Shown: one piece after another, positions 29,430 to 37,258 of the stretch | Layout of the letters: each line of letters begins with the position of its first letter | How positions within the stretch are numbered: the stretch's first letter is position 1 | Assembly: GCA_027622375.1 (NCBI GenBank) | Contig: JAQCAB010000004.1 | Coordinates: 56,091-120,090 of the forward strand | Length of the DNA: 64,000 bases | Reading direction: 5' to 3' | From: Bacteroidota bacterium | GTDB lineage: Bacteria > Bacteroidota > Ignavibacteria > UBA10030 > UBA8401 | The notes under the pieces: model-generated | Seen by the model: the letters and a program-made list of their open reading frames with translations, nothing else | What the model was told of the DNA's origin: nothing | The model's database searches: none | Made by a program: the position numbers and the translations under genes

Positions 29430-29457
29430 AAAATACAAATTTTTATTTAAATATCAA
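29430..29457 (-). promoter_or_regulatory. Candidate promoter of the tRNA and rif-str superoperon
   Basis: On the minus strand TTGATA (29452-29457) and TATTTT (29430-29435) are 16 bases apart. The same bases also satisfy the Bacteroidota pattern TTG-N19-TAnnTTTG, so the two promoter types cannot be told apart here. Transcription would start near 29,423, 87 bases ahead of tRNA-Thr. The 289 bases between this cluster and the divergent lipoprotein gene are otherwise very AT-rich; I found no convincing promoter for the plus-strand gene. Confidence 0.55.
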
Positions 29458-29625
29458 GAGTAAACTTCCATCTTTTTAAACTAATAATGTTCGAAAATCT
29501 GTTTAATTTATCCTTATTTTAAATAATATAATTAATAGATATTGCTTTTTATGGGTTTTTTAGATTTTGCTATGTTATTTAATAATTAGTAAAAAAGATT
29601 AACTTTAACTAACTTTATTTCCTCT

Positions 29626-30549
29626 ATGACTAAAAATTTATTGTTACTTATTATTGCTGGATTTATTTTTAATTCCTGCTCATTAAAACAACCGACTCAA
29701 CCAGATGGACCAATTAGTACTTTTGTTCCGCCTGCACCACCACCTGTGGGGAAAGGTATTCAACTTATTTTGGGACCATTTGATGTTGAAAAATATAGCG
29801 AGCGCGAAGTTTATATGTTCAACAATTTGCAAAATAGTGACTCTTTATTTTTAGATAGTATCGAAGTTGTTATGAAGGGATACAGTCATCATTTTATTTT
29901 ATACAGATATGATGCAAACGATTTGAGTCCAAATGTTTTGAGAGATTTATATACAAGTGGAATTTTAAATTTACCTGAAATTCAACGCACATTAACTCGT
30001 AAATTTGTTTTTGGGTCACAAACACAAAATGCATACTTCAAATTACCAAAAAATATTACTCTTCCAATTAAACCAAATTTTGGGTTTGATTTAAATTCTC
30101 ATTTTGTAAATGCAACCGGTGAAAAATTGCCGGGACAAGTTTGGGTAAATTTATACACTCGAACAAAAAGCGATAGTAGTAAGTTTGCAATTCCAATTTT
30201 TGATACGAATTTTAAAATTGATTTGCCTGCTCTAAAAACTACAACAATTACCGGTACAACTTTATTTAATGAACGAAAAAACATTTTCGCTCTAACCTCT
30301 CATGCACATAAAAGAAATACAAATTTTAAAATTTATATTTCAGGTGGACCTCGTAATGGTGAATTAGTTTACGAGTCAAGCGATTGGCACAATCCCCCAC
30401 TTAAAATGTTTGATCCTCCAATTATTTTAGAAGCAGGAGAAGGTTACAAATATGAATCAACATATTACAATGAAACTTCTTCGTCAAAAAGATTTGGTTT
30501 AACAAGTGAAGATGAGATGTGTATTGTGCTTGGTTACTATTATAAATAA
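29626..30549 (+). CDS. Copper type II monooxygenase-like lipoprotein (PHM fold)
   Basis: A 307-residue lipoprotein; the signal sequence ends in the lipobox FNSC with Cys18. It has the ligand pattern of peptidylglycine alpha-hydroxylating monooxygenase: His88-His89 (SHHF) and His159 (NSHF) for the first copper, His226-x-His228 (TSHAHK) and Met298 (DEMC) for the second. Spacings between the groups are 70, 67 and 70 residues, very near those of mammalian PHM (64, 70, 70). The family uses O2 and ascorbate-like reductant to hydroxylate C-H bonds; the substrate here is unknown. It probably faces the periplasm or the cell surface. It stands alone, divergent from the tRNA cluster and convergent with the amidase gene, one base apart. 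No Shine-Dalgarno sequence is seen. Family assignment is by pattern, not alignment. Confidence 0.78.
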   Translation: MTKNLLLLIIAGFIFNSCSLKQPTQPDGPISTFVPPAPPPVGKGIQLILGPFDVEKYSEREVYMFNNLQNSDSLFLDSIEVVMKGYSHHFILYRYDANDLSPNVLRDLYTSGILNLPEIQRTLTRKFVFGSQTQNAYFKLPKNITLPIKPNFGFDLNSHFVNATGEKLPGQVWVNLYTRTKSDSSKFAIPIFDTNFKIDLPALKTTTITGTTLFNERKNIFALTSHAHKRNTNFKIYISGGPRNGELVYESSDWHNPPLKMFDPPIILEAGEGYKYESTYYNETSSSKRFGLTSEDEMCIVLGYYYK

Positions 30550-30550
30550 T

Positions 30551-32101
30551 TTAATCTTCTAAAATTTTAGTTTCGTAAAACAGTTTGTATTTGTCAATTG
30601 CTGAAAAAATTGATTCAGCAATTAATTTTTGTCCCTCTTCACTTTTTAATTTTTCTTCTTCATCTGAGTTTGATAAATAACCAGTTTCAATTAAAACATT
30701 GGGCATTGAAGCTCCAACCAAAACATAAAAACCAGCTTGTTTAACACCGCGACTTTCGGTAGTTAATTTTTTAGACATTTCACGTTGAAGAATTTCGGCA
30801 AAATCTTCACTTTGTTTAATAAATGATGACTGCGCCATTGTTAATAATATAAAGTTCTCTTCAGTCAATTCTTCATATCTAGCTGTATAATCAGCTTCCA
30901 ATTTAACAACATCATTTTCGCGCGATGCAATTTTTACAGCTTCATCAGTTTTCCCGGGACGTAGTAAATAAATTTCAAATCCTGCTGGTGATTGTTTATC
31001 AGAATCAAATGAATTGCAATGAATACTGATAAATAGCTTCCCTTCTAAATCATTTGCAAATTTACCTCGCCTAAAAAGTTCGACAAACGAATCATTTTTT
31101 CGAGTATATCCAACTTTAATCCCTTTTAAATTTTTTTTAATTAACTCGCCAAGTTTTAATGATATCCCCAAAGTTACATCTTTTTCTTTTGTGCCAGTTA
31201 CACCAATACTGCCGGGATCTCTTCCACCATGGCCGGGATCTATAATTACCATATCAAGCTCCCATCTTTTTTTTTCTTGATCAATATTAGCAGAAGTTGT
31301 AATTTTGTTTTTTTCAGATTTAATTACAGGATCTATTTTTTGTAATACATTTTTCTTTAGAATTATTTTGATGTTTATAGATTTGTTTTTTTCATCAAAA
31401 CTTAGTTCAACAGATTTAATTGATAACTGCTGGCGAAATACAAATGAAATTGTTGAATTATTATTTTCATTTTTAACAAATGGGGATAATAAATATTCTG
31501 GAACTTTTACTTCCTCAATTCTACAATCATATAATTCAACTGAAAATGAGTTTTGTTTATTTTGTTTTAATTCAAATTTTGTTGGATTTGTTTTAGTTGG
31601 GATTATAAATTTTAATTCATTTTCGTTTTCAATAATTGAATAACCAATTATATCAAAATCTGAATTTGTAATATTTTTATTCTCAAAATTAAGTTCAATA
31701 TTTCCAAACTTTTTAAACTTTTCAACTACTTCAACTGATTCAACATAAATATTTGAATCAATTATTAAAGCTGGCAATTTAATTTGTTCAACCCATCTTT
31801 TATAATTTGTTTGATCGGTTATTACAACAAAATGGTTATTGTTTGAAAATTTTACTAAGTAATCTCCAATATTAAGCTCTCCCTTTTTTAAAACAAAGTT
31901 TTGATAAACTGGTAACGAAAGTTTTGAAGCTAATTCATTTATTGATAAATAAAATGAATTATTTTCCTTGATTACTGAAATTGATTCGTATTGTACAATA
32001 TCAGATTTAATCTCAACTTCAACTGAATCAATTGTTTGTGAATTTAAAATTTTTACAAAAAATATTATTGTAAGAAATATTTTTACAAATCTTGCAACCA
32101 C
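30551..32101 (-). CDS. N-acetylmuramoyl-L-alanine amidase, exported
   Basis: This enzyme cleaves the amide bond between MurNAc and the stem peptide, usually for daughter-cell separation. A signal peptide covers residues 1-22. A copper-amine-oxidase-N-like region (about 35-130) and an AMIN-like beta region (about 145-250) precede the Amidase_3 domain (283-510). Zinc ligands His291 (DPGHGG), Glu306 (TGTKEKD) and His361 (SIHCN) and catalytic Glu472 (LIETGYLSN) are all present, so it should be active. The start is GTG, one base after the yajQ stop, pointing to coupled translation. It ends one base from the convergent copper lipoprotein gene. It is the last gene of mutT-ogg-yajQ-amidase. Confidence 0.93.
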   Translation of the reverse strand: MVARFVKIFLTIIFFVKILNSQTIDSVEVEIKSDIVQYESISVIKENNSFYLSINELASKLSLPVYQNFVLKKGELNIGDYLVKFSNNNHFVVITDQTNYKRWVEQIKLPALIIDSNIYVESVEVVEKFKKFGNIELNFENKNITNSDFDIIGYSIIENENELKFIIPTKTNPTKFELKQNKQNSFSVELYDCRIEEVKVPEYLLSPFVKNENNNSTISFVFRQQLSIKSVELSFDEKNKSINIKIILKKNVLQKIDPVIKSEKNKITTSANIDQEKKRWELDMVIIDPGHGGRDPGSIGVTGTKEKDVTLGISLKLGELIKKNLKGIKVGYTRKNDSFVELFRRGKFANDLEGKLFISIHCNSFDSDKQSPAGFEIYLLRPGKTDEAVKIASRENDVVKLEADYTARYEELTEENFILLTMAQSSFIKQSEDFAEILQREMSKKLTTESRGVKQAGFYVLVGASMPNVLIETGYLSNSDEEEKLKSEEGQKLIAESIFSAIDKYKLFYETKILED

Positions 32102-32102
32102 T

Positions 32103-32600
32103 TTATCTGTAATTCACAAATTGAAGTGGGATATTAAAATCTTTCCCTTTTAAAAGTGCAATTGTTTGTTGAAGATCATCTCTGTCTTTTCCACTAACTC
32201 TAATTTGTTCATCCATTATTTGTGTTTGAACTTTAATTTTGGATTCCTTAATAAATTTTACAATTTCTTTTGCAATCTCTTTATCAATTCCAACCGTAAT
32301 TGTAATTACAACTCTTGCCATTGCATTATGAGCTTGTTCAATTTTTCCATACGAAAGTGATTTTATTGAAAGCCCTCTTTTAATCCACTTTCCTTGAAGA
32401 ACATCATTCACACTTTTATATGTAAAATCGTTCAAAGATGTAATTGTAATTTTTTTATCTTTTTGATTAAAATCGATTTCGGTTTTTGAATCTTTTAAAT
32501 CGTAACGCTGTATAACTTCTTTTCGAGTTTGATTAATTGCATTATCAACTTCCTGCATGTTGACTTCCGAGACAACATCAAAACTATTTTGCTGTGCCAT
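32103..32600 (-). CDS. yajQ: YajQ family nucleotide-binding protein
   Basis: A 165-residue cytosolic protein with two ferredoxin-like domains. It begins SFDVVSEVNMQEVDNAINQTRKE and contains RYDLKDSKTEI, and near the end RVSGKDRDDLQQTIALLKGKDF. YajQ proteins bind nucleotides; one Xanthomonas member is a cyclic-di-GMP effector and others bind tRNA or GTP. The family is wide in bacteria and its role is not settled. It lies between ogg (39 bases) and the amidase (one base). Confidence 0.95.
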   Translation of the reverse strand: MAQQNSFDVVSEVNMQEVDNAINQTRKEVIQRYDLKDSKTEIDFNQKDKKITITSLNDFTYKSVNDVLQGKWIKRGLSIKSLSYGKIEQAHNAMARVVITITVGIDKEIAKEIVKFIKESKIKVQTQIMDEQIRVSGKDRDDLQQTIALLKGKDFNIPLQFVNYR

Positions 32601-32639
32601 ATTTTACCTTTATTTTTTAAAAATATAATTAAAAATAAG

Positions 32640-33275
32640 TTACTTTAATATTTCCCCGGTATTTTGAGACCAAAATAATAAATCAAGTTCGTTAATCGGG
32701 ATATTTATTTTATTTGAAAAGGATTGAAATTTTCTTTCAATTTCAAAATATCTTTTTTTAGAAATCGTTTTTGGTAGATTTTTTATAACACCATATTTTT
32801 TTAAACATCGTAATATGTGCCTATCGAGAATTGCTAGTTCTCCATTTAATCCAACATTACGTAAAAAGTGCGTTGCTTCTTTATAACTTAAACCATTTAT
32901 ATTTTTTACAATCCATTCTCTTTTTTCGTTTTGCGGGATTTTAGAGTGGATTGTATTTTCAACATCAATAAAATTATTTTTTAATTGAAGAATGTATTTT
33001 GCTTTTAAATTATGAAATCGAATATAATTTTCTTTTGAAAATAATATTTTTAATGGATTAATATTTCTTTTGAGCAAATTAGATTGTTCAAATTTGATTT
33101 GTGCTTTAAATGCTGATTTTGCGCTTGACTGAGGAGTCATTATGCAAAATACCATTTCATAAAAATATTTATTTTTTGGTATTTGTTTGAATTCATGTAA
33201 TCTGTTTTGAATTTCTTTTTTCTTTTTTTTGTATTCCAAAAACAATTCATTCAGATTTTTAAACTTATTATTCAT
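32640..33275 (-). CDS. ogg: 8-oxoguanine DNA glycosylase/lyase, Ogg2 type
   Basis: A 211-residue helix-hairpin-helix glycosylase. The HhH runs through NGLSYKEATHFLRNVGLNG with catalytic Lys132, and the following strand-helix ILDRHILR has Asp151. The 19-residue spacing of Lys and Asp equals that of human OGG1. The short form without the N-terminal beta domain, with the SYKEA motif, is the Ogg2 family first described in archaea. It removes 8-oxoG opposite C and cuts the backbone as a lyase. Its start overlaps the end of mutT by eight bases. MutY, the third GO-system member, is not in the window. Confidence 0.92.
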   Translation of the reverse strand: MNNKFKNLNELFLEYKKKKKEIQNRLHEFKQIPKNKYFYEMVFCIMTPQSSAKSAFKAQIKFEQSNLLKRNINPLKILFSKENYIRFHNLKAKYILQLKNNFIDVENTIHSKIPQNEKREWIVKNINGLSYKEATHFLRNVGLNGELAILDRHILRCLKKYGVIKNLPKTISKKRYFEIERKFQSFSNKINIPINELDLLFWSQNTGEILK

Positions 33276-33657
33276 AATCTGAAATTAATTTTTTTACTAC
33301 ATTTTTATTCCCCTCTAAGATATCAAATTCCTTTAACTCGCTAATCGGGATCCATGCAATTTGTTTAAATGCCAAATTTCTAACATTCTCATTTTTTAAA
33401 TTGATTAAATAATAATGAACAAAAAATTTTCCTGAATCTTTATATTCCGCAAATTGCTGGTGATATAATTCGCAAGATTTTATATCAAGATTAAGTTCTT
33501 CCTTCAACTCTCTTTTTAAACAATTTTCGATTGATTCATTTTTTTCTACTTTTCCACCCGGAAATTCCCATTTTAATGGATAAAGTGAAGTTTCTTTTCT
33601 TTGGCCTAAAAGTACAGCTCCTTCTTTAATAATTATTCCAACAACAGTTTCAATCAT
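33268..33657 (-). CDS. mutT: NUDIX hydrolase, MutT type
   Basis: A 129-residue NUDIX enzyme, likely hydrolysing 8-oxo-dGTP or related nucleotides. The box GX5EX7REUXEEXGU reads Gly35, Glu41, Arg49-Glu50, Glu53-Glu54; the last Gly of the motif is Asn56, and all metal-binding glutamates are present. The opening ETVVGIIIKEGAVLLGQRK and PLKWEFPGGK are MutT-like. I use the ATG giving MIETVVG. An in-frame TTG 11 codons earlier lies in the upstream terminator and is rejected. It overlaps ogg by eight bases. Confidence 0.9.
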   Translation of the reverse strand: MIETVVGIIIKEGAVLLGQRKETSLYPLKWEFPGGKVEKNESIENCLKRELKEELNLDIKSCELYHQQFAEYKDSGKFFVHYYLINLKNENVRNLAFKQIAWIPISELKEFDILEGNKNVVKKLISDYE

Positions 33658-33694
33658 CTCTAATAATAAGGAGAAGGTAGTTTTAATCAAAAAA

Positions 33695-33718
33695 AAAGCC
33701 CGGATTTTACCAGGCTTT
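33695..33718 (-). terminator. Rho-independent terminator after the T9SS protein gene
   Basis: In minus-strand RNA AAAGCCTGG and CCGGGCTTT form a nine-pair stem (one G-U) with a six-base loop, followed by a run of U. On the plus strand the G-U becomes a C-A mismatch, so it favours the minus direction. It lies 18 bases after the stop of the 1058-residue secreted protein and separates it from mutT. Confidence 0.85.
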
Positions 33719-33736
33719 AAAAAAGTTACAAACCTT

Positions 33737-36700
33737 TTACTTCATTAAAATCATTTTTTTAATTGAAGTAAATTTATTTTTCTGATCACTCACATCAGTT
33801 GCCTCTATCTTGTAGAGATACATTCCCGAAGAAAGATTTTTTCCATCCCAAACAACTTCATAATAATGTGCAGATTGAACTTCATTTAAAAGCTCATCAA
33901 CTTTTTGGCCGAGCATATTAAAAATTTCAATTTTCACAAAAGATTCTTTTGGGAGCCCATATTTAATTGTTGTTTGTGGATTAAATGGATTTGGATAATT
34001 TTGTTCAAGCGAGAATACTGTTGGAATATTTGTTCCAACCGGGACCGAAGTAATTACATTTGCTGATAATAAAATAGTATCAACACCTTTAGCAGTATTA
34101 CTAACAATTCCCAATCCACCAACTACAGAACCGAGTGTAGCTGGAGTAAATCTGATTGTATCAATTCTGGTTCCAGATGGTGGAATTTTTCTAAGATAAC
34201 TTTTAGCACTAAATACTGCAGGAGTTGCCATCATATTCATTATTACAAGAGTATCTGTTGTACTTAAATTTGTAATTACAAAAGTTGTGTCTTTAGTAAG
34301 ATGTTGTTTAACTTGTCCAAAATTAATATTACGTGTGTTTAATTGTAATATTGCATTTGATTCTCTAATTCCAATTGTAAGATCTCGCCAACCACTAATG
34401 CTATCAATTCTAATTTTATTATTTCCCAGATAAGTTTGATAACGTATTGGTAAAAGTGAATCACCTCGCTCATGTAAAAATACAATTCTGTTTACTGGTA
34501 TTTGTGAACTCAAATTAGTAAAATCAAAAGTTGCACTAGCAACGTAATCCTTCATTGTAGTTGCAATATGGAACCATGGCGCTTCGGGAGAATATTTAAT
34601 ATTTTTTGGTGTATTAATTATATTATTTTCATTAAACGATCTTGAAACAGCAACAGCCACCCTTCTTCCAGAATTTGTATTTACTGGTAATGAATCTCTT
34701 CCAAACATCGCTCTTGTAAAATTAAATTCAGCACTTAAATCGTTAAATGTAATTGTTGAAGTATAATTAATTGCACTTCCTTGAGTTGGTAAACTTATTG
34801 TACGATATCCAAAAATTGATCCTGGCATTCTGTACAAACTTACTATGCCATTATAAAATCCAAATCCATTTGGACAATCTGCTGTATTTACTCCAACTGG
34901 TGAAAAATTTTCAATTCCCATTCCAATAACTCTACTCCCAACAGAACTTATTTCATTTATCCAAGTTTGATCTCCAACAGTTGTATCTATTATTCCGAAT
35001 GCCTCTGCTTTAATAGTTCCAACACAAGGATCACCTGAACCAATTGGAGTTGGGTAACGTACATCATTCATTAAAATAACATTTCTTAATCTTAGTTTAA
35101 GACTTAGGCCTTCCATAATATCTACTATACCATTTAGATAAATTCTTTCATCACCTAAATTCCCAGTGTTAGGTGGCAAATTATAATCTTCGGTATTTAC
35201 TTTGTGATAACCATATAATTGTAAACTATCAATTTTAATACTAACATTTTGTGGTGATGTTAAAACATTTAAAGATTCAGCAACACAAATAGATTTTGAC
35301 GAATCTACATCCCAACCAACTTTTGTAAATGCATAATATGTAGCTGCTCCACAAGCTTGTTGGCCAGTGAACATTGTATCACCACAATTTGGAAAAGCTT
35401 TTAAATTTTTTACATTAAATTTTAGAAATCCTTTTGGATCAAAATTTCCAGGTCTGCCAGCTGATAAAAAGACAAACTCATCCGGCGAATTAGCTGTACG
35501 AATTTTTAATGTATCAAACTCAAATTGATTTTGAGTTGGTGTAAATTGGACAATTATGGTAGTATCTTTTAATTTATTATTTGCATCTTTTGGTAAACGA
35601 ATAAATCCAGTAAACTGACTTTGCCCTTTAACTTTAATTTTGAAAGATGAATTTGGTCGAACACCTATAAATACACTATCAACTAAACCTTGAGCAAAAA
35701 TTCTGAACGAATCAACTTTGGTTATGTTTGGTTCAATTGGTCCAAAATACATGTGGTTTTTGTTGATAAATATTTTTCTTAAAGTATCTTTACCGAATTG
35801 TCCAGCATGTAGATGTACATATTCAGTTCTTAATGAATCAATTTTTACTTTTAAACTATCAAAATAATTATTTTGATTTCCGGCAGTAAATTGAATTTCA
35901 AATCGCATGCGAACATGTTTATTTAAAGTGTCTTTATTTAGAATAAAAGAATTTCCAAATTGTTGTGCACCATGTAATTTAAATTTGAAAGCTGAATTTG
36001 CACCAACAGATAAGTCAATATTATGTAAAACATTTCTTCCTTTAACTATAAAGCTGTCAATTCTTGTATAATTAGGTTCAAATGGTCCTGGACCAAAACT
36101 TAAAAATCTTGGATATACATTTACTTCGTTCATCACTGGAGGTTTAATATGAATACTATCTATTTTTCTATCAGAAAATAATGCAACTATATCACCCAAT
36201 ATTTCTGTATGACCATAATTGCCAGATGTATCTTTTGATCTGATATCATTAAAATAGTAGAGGGTAATATCAACATTACCATTTGCCGGTATTGTTTGAG
36301 ATGAACTATCACGATTTATAAAGAGACCACCCTTTATAGTATCTCCATGAGATATTTGAGTTCTTTCAACTGCAAATGCCGTTCCATAACCTGTTTGAGG
36401 GGTTAAACCAAAACCATATTCTCCATAAGTAATTTTTGGACTTGATCTTTGATAATGAATTCCAGTTTCCATCAACCAATATAATTTAGCTGCGGCATTA
36501 CTTTTATTTTTAATTGTGTAAACAAGTTTTAATGCGTTTTTAACTTCAGGAACTATTTTTGGAAAGTCAGATGATTTAGTTTCTGAAATAAAGGAAATTT
36601 TTGATACTAAATTTGAATCGACAGAATTATGTAATGGATGAACAAAAATACCTGCTCGAGCACGAGCTAATGAATCATATCTTTCTACAAACAAGGAATC

Positions 36701-36913
36701 TCTTACTTTTAAAGTGTCATTAAATTTTACAAGCGCAGTATCTTTAGTTGTACTTGAAGTTCTAAAAGATGTTCTGATATTTGCAAGATTCCCAGATATG
36801 TAATGTGGGATAATCCTAGTTGCAACAACTTCAAAAGTTTTATTTTGTTGCTGCGCAACCAAGGAAAGACTATTTAAAACTAAGAACAATAAAATTGTAA
36901 TAAATTTTTTCAT
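33737..36913 (-). CDS. T9SS-secreted protein with HYDIN/Ig-like repeats
   Basis: A 1058-residue exported protein of unknown function. A signal peptide covers residues 1-20. Two tandem beta-rich repeats of about 108 residues (about 264-371 and 380-487) share the pattern FGP-EPNxTxVDSFxI and ANSAFKxKxxGxxQF, like ASH/SPD-2/HYDIN domains. A third related unit (about 850-960, with NFGQVKQHLTKDTTFVITN) precedes the C-terminal T9SS type A sorting domain (about 970-1058) with EQNYPNPFNPQTTIKYGLP. It should cross the outer membrane by type IX secretion. AAGGA stands about eight bases before the ATG. It is monocistronic, with a terminator 18 bases after its stop. Confidence 0.88.
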   Translation of the reverse strand: MKKFITILLFLVLNSLSLVAQQQNKTFEVVATRIIPHYISGNLANIRTSFRTSSTTKDTALVKFNDTLKVRDSLFVERYDSLARARAGIFVHPLHNSVDSNLVSKISFISETKSSDFPKIVPEVKNALKLVYTIKNKSNAAAKLYWLMETGIHYQRSSPKITYGEYGFGLTPQTGYGTAFAVERTQISHGDTIKGGLFINRDSSSQTIPANGNVDITLYYFNDIRSKDTSGNYGHTEILGDIVALFSDRKIDSIHIKPPVMNEVNVYPRFLSFGPGPFEPNYTRIDSFIVKGRNVLHNIDLSVGANSAFKFKLHGAQQFGNSFILNKDTLNKHVRMRFEIQFTAGNQNNYFDSLKVKIDSLRTEYVHLHAGQFGKDTLRKIFINKNHMYFGPIEPNITKVDSFRIFAQGLVDSVFIGVRPNSSFKIKVKGQSQFTGFIRLPKDANNKLKDTTIIVQFTPTQNQFEFDTLKIRTANSPDEFVFLSAGRPGNFDPKGFLKFNVKNLKAFPNCGDTMFTGQQACGAATYYAFTKVGWDVDSSKSICVAESLNVLTSPQNVSIKIDSLQLYGYHKVNTEDYNLPPNTGNLGDERIYLNGIVDIMEGLSLKLRLRNVILMNDVRYPTPIGSGDPCVGTIKAEAFGIIDTTVGDQTWINEISSVGSRVIGMGIENFSPVGVNTADCPNGFGFYNGIVSLYRMPGSIFGYRTISLPTQGSAINYTSTITFNDLSAEFNFTRAMFGRDSLPVNTNSGRRVAVAVSRSFNENNIINTPKNIKYSPEAPWFHIATTMKDYVASATFDFTNLSSQIPVNRIVFLHERGDSLLPIRYQTYLGNNKIRIDSISGWRDLTIGIRESNAILQLNTRNINFGQVKQHLTKDTTFVITNLSTTDTLVIMNMMATPAVFSAKSYLRKIPPSGTRIDTIRFTPATLGSVVGGLGIVSNTAKGVDTILLSANVITSVPVGTNIPTVFSLEQNYPNPFNPQTTIKYGLPKESFVKIEIFNMLGQKVDELLNEVQSAHYYEVVWDGKNLSSGMYLYKIEATDVSDQKNKFTSIKKMILMK

Positions 36914-37067
36914 AAGTTAGATCCTTTTTATTTCTTTAATGTAAATTAACTTTTTTAATTAAACAATAATAAAAAAATTAAATGTGTTTTAGCGCAAATA
37001 AAAAGAGCGTCTTTTTTAAATAATTAGGATTTTAGACTTTTCCCTTATAAATATAGATATAAAAGAG

Positions 37068-37141
37068 TGTGCCCGGCGCGAATCGAACGCGCAACCTACA
37101 GCTTAGAAGGCTGTTGCTCTATCCAATTGAGCTACGGGCAC
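37068..37141 (-). tRNA. tRNA-Arg(TCT)
   Basis: The acceptor stem GTGCCCG/CGGGCAC is perfect. The anticodon loop CTTCTAA gives TCT, the T-arm has GCGCGTTCGATTCGCGC, and the discriminator is A. It stands between the T9SS protein gene (same strand) and mutS (divergent). The 117 bases to mutS are very AT-rich, with no confident promoter. Confidence 0.97.
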
Positions 37142-37258
37142 AAAAATTTATGCAATATAGCTCAATTTTATTTATACTAAAATTATACTTTTTGTTTTTT
37201 TCTTCAAAAATAAAATTTTGCTTTTCATAATTTTAAACTTTCTATATTTTGATTCGCT

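Noticed and set aside
33658..33690. Longer mutT from a TTG
   Set aside because: That start lies beside the terminator of the preceding gene, and the extra residues do not belong to the NUDIX fold.
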